Source: Amblyomma americanum
Lineage: Eukaryota > Arthropoda > Arachnida > Ixodida > Ixodidae
Assembly: GCF_052857255.1 (NCBI RefSeq)
Contig: NC_135497.1
Coordinates: 346,534,799-346,598,798, forward strand
Reading direction: 5' to 3'
DNA: 64,000 bases
Below the pieces are notes generated by a model that ran no database searches, had not been told where the DNA came from, and saw only the letters and a program-made list of their open reading frames with translations. The translations under genes were made by a program, and so were the position numbers. Of the stretch, positions 23,779 through 31,869 are shown piece after piece. Position 1 is the first letter of the stretch. Each line of letters starts with the position of its first letter.

Positions 23779-25566
23779 GATAGATAAGCGGGCGAGTTGG
23801 TGATACATAATGCAAAAAAACAGCGCGAACAAACGGGGACTAGACGAAGAATACACAGGAACAAGCGCTGACTCTCAACTAAAGTTTAATCACAGGAAGC
23901 ACACTTATAAAAGGAAACAGAAAACGAAAAAACACAAAATCAGAACGCATTTACTATGTGATGTCCAGATATGCAACCTCACAGTCACGCAGGAGCAGGG
24001 ATGGTTGGCTGACACATAATCTTGGTTTCTTTGTCATGTTATACGCCTCGATAATTTCCCTGGTCAACTGGTCGGGGTGTTTGTACAAAATGTCAGTAAA
24101 ATGCAAGGACGGAAAACATGATTGACACTCTCGGCAATGATCAACTAGATTAGTGGAGCGATTAGATTCTAATGAAATGATGACTGCTGTTTCTGATTGC
24201 ATCACTTCGGACAATGATGAGGAACAGTTTATAAGTGTTTGTGGTATTGCTGTGTCTGGGTTCCTTGAGCTGTTGTCTTTTTATGTTAAATCTACCTTTG
24301 TTGAATGGGAAGGCACACTCTATACCCAGAAAGCGGGTGTTTGTATTGGGTCTAAAGTAGCGCCTGCGCTTAGTGATATTTTTCTGTCGTTCGTGGATAG
24401 AGCTATCCAGAAAGATTTGTGTGGAATGCCGTACCGAATTTTCAGATACGTCGATGATTTTTTAATCCTCATTGAAAAAACGGACTATGCTAAGCACATG
24501 TCTACATTGTTAGAAGCATTTAAAGCTAATGCACGGGGTTTACAGTTCACCACTGAGGTACCGGTCGATAACCAGATACAATTTTTAGATTTATGTTTGA
24601 CTGAGGGGAAGGGACACATGTGTTGGAATTACGCGCCACGTGCCAACAAACCGCTGCTGAACTATAAGTCACATCATTCTAAGGTAGTGAAATGTGGAAT
24701 TGTTGTTTCATCCTTGTCATCTGCGTTGTCAAAATCTTGTCACCATGCTATGCAAGAAAGCTTTGATAATCAGGCTAAGAGACTAAAGGAAGCAGGATAT
24801 CCAGCTGAGCTTATCACTTTGGGTTGCAATAAAATAATTAAAAAGCTTAAAGCGCCGACATTGCTGCCGTCTTCACAGAAAGAACAGAAACGGAAAAAGT
24901 TCGCAGTCCTTCCCTATGTGCATCGCCTGTCTCATGGTCTTAAAAATGTGGCCCATATGTATAAAGTTGATGTGGTTTTTTCGGCCCCGAATAAGCTCAG
25001 TAAAATTTGTTCAGCAGTAGAAAATAAGTCCCGCAACTCCAAGAAATCTGTAGCGTCCTGTGGTGTTAAGCACGCTAAAAGTTTTGTGCCGTGCTCCAAA
25101 GGGGTAGTTTATAAAATCCCCCTATCCTGTGGTCAGATATACATTGGGCAAACGGGACGTTGTATTAACACACGACTCGGAGAACATCTCAATTCATTAG
25201 AATCTAATCGCTCCACTAATCTAGTTGATCATTGCCGAGAGTGTCAATCATGTTTCCCGTCCTTGCATTTTACTGACATTTTGTACAAACACCCCGACCA
25301 GTTGACCAGGGAAATTATCGAGGCGTATAACATGACAAAGAAACCAAGATTATGTGTCAGCCAACCATCCCTGCTCCTGCGTGACTGTGAGGTTGCATAT
25401 CTGGACATCACATAGTAACACATGCGTTCTGATTTTGTGTTTTTTTCGTTTTCTGTTTCCTTTTATAAGTGTGCTTCCTGTGATTAAACTTTAGTTGAGA
25501 GTCAGCGCTTGTTCCTGTGTATTCTTCGTCTAGTCCCCGTTTGTTCGCGCTGTTTTTTTGCATTTT
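23779..25566 (+). mobile_element. Penelope-like element with inverted 3' arm, in intron 2
   Basis: The order is an inverted copy of the element's 3' end (23,779 to about 24,176), a 5'-truncated RT and GIY-YIG ORF (24,177-25,415), then the 3' UTR (to 25,566). About 368 bases of the left arm (about 23,809-24,176) are the perfect or near-perfect reverse complement of 25,199-25,566. The flanks carry CCAATGTTTGTCAACAGG (23,762) and CCAATGTTTGTACAGG (25,567), a likely target-site duplication. This head-joined inverted structure is typical of Penelope insertions. The full 3' end (…CCAACTCGCCCGC…) is kept only in the left arm. Confidence 0.88.
24153..25415 (+). CDS. Penelope RT (5'-truncated) with GIY-YIG endonuclease domain
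   Basis: 420 residues. RT motif B (CIGSKVAPALSDIFLS) and motif C (FRYVDDFLIL) are intact; fingers and motif A are missing. The C-terminal domain reads VYKIPLSCGQIYIGQTGR followed by RLGEHL, the GIY-YIG core (Tyr, Tyr-Ile-Gly, Arg), then a C-x2-C/H-rich stretch (HCRECQSC). The first few residues derive from the inverted arm, so no authentic start exists. It has no stop or frameshift, suggesting a fairly recent insertion. It is dead for autonomous retrotransposition because the RT is incomplete. Confidence 0.88.
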   Translation: MERLDSNEMMTAVSDCITSDNDEEQFISVCGIAVSGFLELLSFYVKSTFVEWEGTLYTQKAGVCIGSKVAPALSDIFLSFVDRAIQKDLCGMPYRIFRYVDDFLILIEKTDYAKHMSTLLEAFKANARGLQFTTEVPVDNQIQFLDLCLTEGKGHMCWNYAPRANKPLLNYKSHHSKVVKCGIVVSSLSSALSKSCHHAMQESFDNQAKRLKEAGYPAELITLGCNKIIKKLKAPTLLPSSQKEQKRKKFAVLPYVHRLSHGLKNVAHMYKVDVVFSAPNKLSKICSAVENKSRNSKKSVASCGVKHAKSFVPCSKGVVYKIPLSCGQIYIGQTGRCINTRLGEHLNSLESNRSTNLVDHCRECQSCFPSLHFTDILYKHPDQLTREIIEAYNMTKKPRLCVSQPSLLLRDCEVAYLDIT

Positions 25567-25948
25567 CCAATGTTTGTACAGGTTTTTATTTTTTGCGATA
25601 ATTGCTTACGAATTCATTCTTGTTGCATCTCATTGCGTAGGCCATAGGCTGACCTTCATAAATCTGTAAACAATATGGGGCACATTACTTGATTTGCGAC
25701 CTATCGTTGTTTGTGTGATAGGCGAATTTCTCACTCTTCAAAGTAAAACATAGCATATGAAAATTGCAAATGATTTACTGGTGCTCCACAGCTGCTGATG
25801 ACATCAAACTAATGTGCCTAACAATTAAGGGTGGTAAACAGAATTTTATTTCATTGGATAAGCATTTTTCTTTCTAGAGTGATGACAATGTGAACCGCAT
25901 GCTGTGGAAGCTATAGTTCTTTGGAAATTATTTACTATAAAGGTACTG
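24919..25948. other. 1,030-bp segment present in copy 2, deleted from copy 1
   Basis: Copy 1 joins directly from the base equivalent to 24,918 to that equivalent to 25,949. Both ends share TG, a 2-bp microhomology. The segment covers the GIY-YIG domain, the right arm and about 380 bases of intron. Confidence 0.85.
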
Positions 25949-25986
25949 AATTCTCTTTTCTCTCCGCAATAATGTTGCCATTTCAG

Positions 25987-26073
25987 ACACCTCAAGCGAA
26001 TGCAGCAGCGACATGGACTGTTCACAATCTCTGAGCGAAACTTCGGCATCAGTGCGCCGGGCTGGAGAACCAG
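25987..26073 (+). CDS. THAP/P-type transposase gene, exon 3 (copy 2)
   Basis: Identical to the exon at 16,789: a Ser- and acid-rich linker between acceptor CATTTCAG and donor CCAG|GTGAGC, phase 1 in and out. Confidence 0.62.
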
Positions 26074-26157
26074 GTGAGCAGGGTTGTGTGCATAACTGAC
26101 ATAAATATTTTGAAAATGGTGACGACTGAAAGCTCATTGGACTGCTTCCTATGACAG

Positions 26158-26235
26158 CTGCTGTCTCCGGTGAACCTGTTTCCAAGGGGTACGTCCAGAG
26201 TCGGTCGTCCCAGTCGCTGCTACTCTTCCAAGAAG
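26158..26235 (+). CDS. THAP/P-type transposase gene, exon 4 (copy 2)
   Basis: Linker exon, 78 nt, from acceptor TATGACAG to donor AAGAAG|GTGATT, identical to 16,960-17,037 and in phase with exons 3 and 5. Confidence 0.57.
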
Positions 26236-26510
26236 GTGATTGTTATTTCGTATCTGCTCGAACAGCCTGAGGAGGTATGGCTCAGAAATATGCTACAATT
26301 CCTTGTCTGTGCGCTATGCAGATGGTGCCAGCCGTACTGGTTCTACGCTGAACCAAGCTTGTTCCCACGCCAGTGGCTTCATAATGGTTCAGTGTAAGTG
26401 TCAATTCCGCCTGTGGCGCTTAGTTATTATTTGTGCATTGTTGGGTTGCTGGCTTCCCTGTCAGAACTGTGCTGTCACTATATTTTGTTCTTTATATTCT
26501 GTGGGCGCAG

Positions 26511-26518
26511 CTGACCAC
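26511..26518 (+). CDS. THAP/P-type transposase gene, exon 5, first 8 bases (exon split by the gypsy insertion)
   Basis: Acceptor TGTGGGCGCAG is followed by CTGACCAC and then immediately by the LTR. The exon resumes at 31,612. If the element and one CCAC are left out, the frame is open over 47 codons and ends in phase 1, as exon 6 requires. The same eight bases sit at 17,313-17,320 in copy 1. Confidence 0.65.
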
Positions 26519-27097
26519 TGTTGCAAATGGGTTGCAAGCCCCAAGGGTAGCATTGGCCTGGCGGCCTGGGGCACAGCTGGAAACATCCGAAGGTCCCGGC
26601 AAAGGATGAGTCGACTGGCAACAGAACAACTTGTTTATTCTGGCTTCGCAAAAGAGCAGCCGGTCAGGGCGACCACGTTACTCGAAGGAAGAAATCGAAG
26701 TCTCTCTTTGGCGTCCGGGGCAGCGGCTTTTATACCCTCGGAGTCGAGGGCAAGAAGGAACGGCTTGGGATGAGTCGCACGAGACGGCGACGCACGGAAA
26801 TGTTGAGACGTGAAGTGACGCGTCCGCCGGGCCGGCGCCGGTCAGATCTCCTCGCCTCCCAGTTGGGGGAGCTCCTCTCCCCGGCTGCCGCGCTTTGACA
26901 AGCGTGGGCACTAACATGCACACACACACACACACGCACACACGACGACACGTGGCATTGAAACCTGCCTGGACGCGCTTGGCGTCAGGCGTTACGGCAG
27001 CACTGAACGGGCCCAAAATGACCGCCACTTTGAACGAAGCCCCGGCGTCCGTTGCATCCGCGCCGGCTATACCGCGCGTCGTAGGCGAAACGTAACA
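26519..27097 (-). repeat. 3' LTR of the gypsy element, copy 2
   Basis: 579 bp, TG…CA on the minus strand, bordered on the outside by the target duplication CCAC (26,515-26,518) and on the inside by a purine-rich tract (GGCGGGGCGG on the element strand). Confidence 0.92.
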
Positions 27098-27577
27098 GAC
27101 CGCCCCGCCGGGAGAAGGAGATCCCGATGGTCAGGGGACTGCATCCGCTGTCCAGAGGGATGTCGCTCGATGATGCTCGTAATCGAAATCGGTCGTCCCT
27201 CGGCGTTGCATGAGCGCAGCGCACAGAGAAGGCCTCGTTCTCAGGTTCAGGATCACACAGGACACTGCAAAGTGACTTCGGGAGAGTTGCCATATTTGTG
27301 CTCGTTCCCAGCAAGCGTTAGAACTACGCCGAAACGCAACCGCTCAGTCAGCAAGCACGAGACAACCCTCACTAAGCTATGCCAGGCTCTTTCCCCTTTT
27401 ATACTACTGCCTAGTTACTTACAGTAGTCAAGCAGCACTCAGAACGCGTCCACAAATTGGAAAATTGCACTAGAAAGCACATAATGACTTTGAAACACTA
27501 AACAAAAGCAATATGTTAAAAATCCTGCCTCAGGAAGAAAACATCAGTAACAAACAAATTTGAGGCGGATTCCTACG

Positions 27578-29266
27578 TTAGGGGCTTCGACTTAAGCCAT
27601 CGCCGTTACCGTTGAGACTCCCCTTTTTGTAACGCACCTCAAAGGAATATTGTTGCAAAGCGAGGCTCCAGCGCAGGAGGCGGCCATTTTTGGGAGAGAT
27701 GGTCTGCAGCCATTGGAGAGGGCAGTGATCCGTCTCAATGATAAACCTCGAGCCGGCTAGGTAGCATGACAATTTCTGAACGGCCCACACGAGACACGCA
27801 CACTCTTTCTCGGTGGCGCTGTACGCCTGCTCACGACAGGTCAGCTTACGACTAGCATAAAGGACGGGGTGTTCCACTTCTCCATTTTCCCGTTGGCACA
27901 GTACAACGCCCATGCCTCGCTCACTAGCATCGCACTGAACAACGAACCCTTTTGTGTAGTCTGGCGATCGTAGCACAGGCTGGCTTGTTAGGGCGCTCTT
28001 TAGGGCGGTAAAAGCTCTTTCCTTTGTCTCGCTCCAGACGACTGTTTGGGGCTCTGTTTTTCTTAGAGCATCCGTCAGGGGAGCCGCGATATCGGAGTAC
28101 CTGGGGATGTACCTCTGACAGTAGCCGGCGACACCTAAGAACGACCGAATATCGGTCTTCGTGCGCGGTTGCGGGAAGTCTCGCACAGCGGCCACCTTTA
28201 TTTCAGAGGGGCGGCGACGACCCTGTCCAATCACGTGACCGAGGTAGACAACCTCGGCCTGTGCTAATTGGCACTTGGGAGCCTTGACTGTCAAGCCCGC
28301 TTCGCGCAGGCGGGTTAGCACTGCCCGCAAGTGTGCTATATGCTCAGACCAGGATGCGGAGAATATCGCTACGTCGTCGAAATACGGTAAAGCGAATTCT
28401 TCCTGTCCCCGCAACACTTTGTCCATGAGGCTTGAAAAGCAGTATGGCGCGTTCTTCAAACCAAAACTCAAAGCTTTAGGACGGAATGTTCCCATTGGTG
28501 AAATGAACGCCGCATACCTACTAGCCTCTTCTGTAAGTGGAACCTGGCAATAACCCCTGACAAGATCTAGGGTGGAAATAAACTGAGCGCTACTAACTTT
28601 GTCAAGGCGCTCCTCGATGTTAGGGATCGGATAAATTTGATCCTTAGTGATGGAATTAAGCCTGCGGTAGTCGACGCAAGGACGAGGTTCCTTGCCCGGT
28701 ACCTCAACTAAAATCAAAGGGGAGGTATAATCACTCTCACCCGCCTCAATAACACCGAGCTGTAGCATTTTCTTTACCTCAGCCTCCATAATATCGCGCT
28801 GGCGGGGTGACACCCGGTACGCCTTGGATCGTACTGGCTCTGGGGAGGTAACTTCTATATCATGAGTAAGGACAGAAGTCCTACCAGGCCTCTCAGAGAA
28901 CTGACCTTGAAACTCTTGTAAGAGTTGGTGTAGTTCGGTTTTCTGCTCAGCCGACAGCGGTGCTTTAATGATTAAGTCACTAATGACCTGATCAGTGTCT
29001 TCCCTGTTCGTCACTGAGCCTAGTCCCGGAAGCTCGACCGGAAGCTCTTCTAACTTCCCCGTGTCGGGCATTTCCTCTCCAGTACCTGGTGCCTTCAACG
29101 CTACAGGCTCAATTTTATTCAGTTCGGACGTGCTCTGAATATCAGCTTGCTGCGCCTCCGACTCTTTTTCATGGTTCGACAACGTCGGCCCCGCAACAAC
29201 CGCCTTTGCAGCGAGCTCCCGAACTCTCGATCTGGTTAAGGCCTGAACGCTAGCCTCACCATACAA
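27578..29266 (-). CDS. Ty3/gypsy RT–RNase H (copy 2)
   Basis: 562 residues, starting after the proline tract. RT runs from about residue 125 (EVKKMLQLGVIEAGESDYTS) with LVRGYCQVPL and the YFDD catalytic box; RNase H follows with VQCDASERG, ATEKEC and ETDHC; the ORF ends at GLSRSP. It differs from copy 1 at only a few bases. It is out of frame with gag because the upstream C-run is 17 rather than 25. No integrase is encoded. Confidence 0.85.
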   Translation of the reverse strand: MYGEASVQALTRSRVRELAAKAVVAGPTLSNHEKESEAQQADIQSTSELNKIEPVALKAPGTGEEMPDTGKLEELPVELPGLGSVTNREDTDQVISDLIIKAPLSAEQKTELHQLLQEFQGQFSERPGRTSVLTHDIEVTSPEPVRSKAYRVSPRQRDIMEAEVKKMLQLGVIEAGESDYTSPLILVEVPGKEPRPCVDYRRLNSITKDQIYPIPNIEERLDKVSSAQFISTLDLVRGYCQVPLTEEASRYAAFISPMGTFRPKALSFGLKNAPYCFSSLMDKVLRGQEEFALPYFDDVAIFSASWSEHIAHLRAVLTRLREAGLTVKAPKCQLAQAEVVYLGHVIGQGRRRPSEIKVAAVRDFPQPRTKTDIRSFLGVAGYCQRYIPRYSDIAAPLTDALRKTEPQTVVWSETKERAFTALKSALTSQPVLRSPDYTKGFVVQCDASERGMGVVLCQRENGEVEHPVLYASRKLTCREQAYSATEKECACLVWAVQKLSCYLAGSRFIIETDHCPLQWLQTISPKNGRLLRWSLALQQYSFEVRYKKGSLNGNGDGLSRSP

Positions 29267-30716
29267 AAGCCCCTTCTCGCGCAGGAGGTGATCGGACCTG
29301 TTCGAAAATAGGTACGGGTACTGGGGGGGGGGGGGGGGGCAGCATAGATGACACTACGGCCTCCGTCTCAAGTGCTCCGAAAGGTCCTTCAATAAGCACT
29401 TTTGCTACGGGCAGACACACGCTATGAGCTTCCACGGCTTGCTTGATCCATGCGCACTCGCCCGTGAACATATCGGGTTCTACGTAAGAGGGGTGAACTA
29501 CATCTATTGTAGCTGCGGAATCACGAAGCACTCGGCACTCTTTCCCGTTCACGAGGAAGTCTCGCATGTAAGGCTCGAGAAGCTTCATGTTCTCGTCAGT
29601 GCTACATAATGACAAACACACGACTTTTCTTTTTGCTTCTGGACACTGCGCCGAAAAGTGACCCGGCTTCTGGCACGTATAACACACGCGCGCTTGCCTC
29701 GTCTCGAACCGCTTTCTGCGTTCGGCTTCGGCTGCCGCCGTCTCCTTACGTTCGGTCGGACTGCTTTCACTCGCATCCGCACTACGTGTGTCCCCCCTTG
29801 CTCTCATGGGTGTGAACTTCGGCCTCTCAGACTTGGAGCCAAATTCACCCTTTTGACCGTCCTTAGCTCCGCGAGCCCGACGCGTCACAAACTCCTCGGC
29901 TAGCTCGGCGGCTTTAGCCACTGTACTAACGTCTGGCCTATCCAAGACCCAGTACCGCACGTTCTCAGGTAACCGACTATAAAACTGTTCTAGCCCGAAA
30001 CACTGCAGAATTTTCTCGTGGTCACCAAACGCTTTCTCTTCTTTGAGCCACTGCTGCATGTTTGACATAAGCCTGTAGGCAAACTCTGTATATGACTCAC
30101 TTCTGCCTTTTTCATTTTCCTGAAACTTCCGACGGAACGCCTCCGCTGACAGCCTGTACTTTTTTAGCAGACTCGGTTTCACTTGCTCGAAATCCTCTGC
30201 CTCCTCTCTCTTCAAGCGAGCGACTACGTCGGCCGCCTCGCCGGGTAACAAAGTGAGCAAGCGCTGTGGCCACGTTTCCCGAGAGAACCCCTGCTTCTCG
30301 CACGTTAGCTCAAAGTTAACCAGGAACAAACCAATGTCCTCTCCAAGCTTAAACGGCCGCATCAGGTCAGTCATTTTGAACGATACCCGCTCTCCTGCAC
30401 CGTGTGCCTGACTTCCATTACGAGCGCGTTCCATCTCTACCTCGAGACGCTTCATTTCCAAAGCGTGTTGACGGTCGCGCTCTTTCTCTTCTTGCTCTTT
30501 ACGTTCGCGCTCCTCTTTTTGCTCTTTACGTTCGCGCTCGTCTTTCTGCTCCCTCTCCTCAATGGTCTCAAGGCATTCCGACAGCTCGTCATCCTCAGCC
30601 TCCAACTCAAGAATAGCCCTTAGCAGTTCTGGTTTTCTGAGTTTGTCTGAGACATCCAGACCCAACTCTCTTGCAAGCTCCAGCAATTTCGGTTTGCGCA
30701 ACGACTTCAAATCCAT
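29256..30716 (-). CDS. Ty3/gypsy gag–protease with SAP-like N-terminus and SCAN-like capsid
   Basis: 486 residues from an ATG at 30,716. Residues 1-42 (LRKPKLLELARELGLDVSDK…) resemble a SAP DNA-binding helix-loop-helix. A Glu/Arg/Lys-rich coiled coil spans about 45-95. The capsid part (about 110-285) ends with LEQFYSRLPENVRYWVLDRP and AAELAEEF, the hallmarks of the SCAN domain, which derives from this class of gag. A CCHC knuckle (CYTCQKPGHFSAQC) and the protease signature DSAATIDVV follow. After the C-run at 29,323-29,339 the reading leaves the true frame, so the last 17 or so residues are spurious. Its start context is the only long 5' frame after the 5' LTR. Confidence 0.85.
   Translation of the reverse strand: MDLKSLRKPKLLELARELGLDVSDKLRKPELLRAILELEAEDDELSECLETIEEREQKDERERKEQKEERERKEQEEKERDRQHALEMKRLEVEMERARNGSQAHGAGERVSFKMTDLMRPFKLGEDIGLFLVNFELTCEKQGFSRETWPQRLLTLLPGEAADVVARLKREEAEDFEQVKPSLLKKYRLSAEAFRRKFQENEKGRSESYTEFAYRLMSNMQQWLKEEKAFGDHEKILQCFGLEQFYSRLPENVRYWVLDRPDVSTVAKAAELAEEFVTRRARGAKDGQKGEFGSKSERPKFTPMRARGDTRSADASESSPTERKETAAAEAERRKRFETRQARVCYTCQKPGHFSAQCPEAKRKVVCLSLCSTDENMKLLEPYMRDFLVNGKECRVLRDSAATIDVVHPSYVEPDMFTGECAWIKQAVEAHSVCLPVAKVLIEGPFGALETEAVVSSMLPPPPPPVPVPIFEQVRSPPAREGAFVW
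29323..29339 (-). repeat. Poly-C run of 17 in pol (copy 2)
   Basis: The same site as the 25-base run at 20,125. The difference of 8 bases changes the frame, so protease and RT are separate here. Confidence 0.85.
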
Positions 30717-31031
30717 GGCTGCTCCGAATGCTGCTTTCTCTACTGCCTACTATTGTCTCGCCGCAAACTAACCCGGCAGCAACGACAACCACAATTACCA
30801 GCTCTGTTTCTGACACTAACAAAAGCCTGGCAAAACTCAGAAGAAGAAGGTCCCGCACTCACCAAACCTCGCAGCCAAGAATTCAGCGCAGTCGTTCCGC
30901 TGCAGGCAACCAGTCATCACACAGGGCTCGTTGCACTGCTCCCGGATGGTCGTTGTGCTGCTCAGCATACAGTTGACCGCATATCTTCGCTGCTGGCCTC
31001 CGTTGTCGGGATCTCACCGCTGGCAACCAGT

Positions 31032-31607
31032 TGTTGCAAATGGGTTGCAAGCCCCAAGGGTAGAGTTGGCCTGGCGGCCGGGGGCACAGCTGGAAACATC
31101 CGAAGGTCCCGGCAAAGGATGAGTCGACTGGCAACAGAACAGCTTGTTTATTCTGGCTTCGCAAAAGAGCAGCCGGTCAGGGCGACCACGTTACTCGAAG
31201 GAAGAAATCGAAGTCTCTCTTTGGCGTCCGGGGCAGCGGCTTTTATACCCTCGGAGTCGAGGGCAAGAAGGAACGGCTAGGGATGAGGCGCACGAGACGG
31301 CGACGCACGGACATGTTGAGACGTGAAGTGACGCGTCCGCCGGGCCGGCGCCGGTCAGACCTCCTCGCCTCCCAGTTGGGGAGCTCCTCTCCCCGGCTGC
31401 CGCGCTTTGACAAGCGTGGGCACCAACATGCACACACACACATACGCACACACGACGACACGTGGCATCGAAACCTGCCTGGACGCGCTTGGCGGGAGGC
31501 GTTACGGCAGCACTGAACGGGCCCAAAATGACCGCCACTTTGAAAGAAGCCCCGGCGTCCGTTGCATCCGCTCCGGCTATACCGCGCGTCGTAGGCGAAA
31601 CGTAACA
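31032..31607 (-). repeat. 5' LTR of the gypsy element
   Basis: 576 bp, same ends as the 3' LTR (TGTTACG … TTGCAACA on the minus strand). The outer flank is CCAC (31,608). It carries point differences from the 3' LTRs, for example in the short CA tract. Confidence 0.92.
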
Positions 31608-31747
31608 CCACACATATGCAGGACCAAGCACTGAAGCAAGCGCTTCATCTCTGGAACCTGGCACGGCAGGGGTGGCCGCAACACTGTCAGCGAGTGCTGA
31701 TCTGTCACCAGGAGCTCCGTTCAGCAGTTCGCCTCTTTCTTATGAAG
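31608..31747 (+). CDS. THAP/P-type transposase gene, exon 5, remainder
   Basis: 31,608-31,611 is the second CCAC of the target duplication; the exon proper resumes at 31,612 and ends at donor TATGAAG|GTTAGC (31,747) in phase 1. It encodes a Ser/Ala/Pro-rich linker (TYAGPSTEASASSLEPGTAG…). It fits exon 6, whose first two bases complete the codon. Confidence 0.65.
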
Positions 31748-31869
31748 GTTAGCAATTTTACAACGCTTTCGCAATATTGCGCACTTTTTGGTGCTACAGG
31801 ACTACATGCAGCTATGACTAAACCCGACGTAGCGACTTATTGCTCTTCCGTCGACTCTGTACGTTGCAG

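Larger units (their letters stand above)
26519..31607 (-). mobile_element. Complete Ty3/gypsy (Gmr1-like lineage) insertion lacking integrase
   Basis: 5,089 bp on the minus strand with LTRs at both ends and a CCAC target duplication (26,515-26,518 and 31,608-31,611). Internal order: primer-binding region, gag with SAP-like N-terminus and SCAN-like capsid, zinc knuckle, protease, RT, RNase H. Two bases inside the 5' LTR lies TGGTTGCCAGCGGTGAG, which aligns with TTGGCAGCGGCGGGATGG at the same place in the 43-kb element, so it is the likely primer-binding site. By eye the two LTRs differ at about 14 sites plus small indels. It lies inside exon 5 of the transposase gene in the opposite orientation. 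Confidence 0.92.

Noticed and set aside
23954..24214. Minus-strand 86-codon frame resembling the GIY-YIG C-terminus
   Set aside because: Not a second gene: it is the inverted 3' arm of the same Penelope element.
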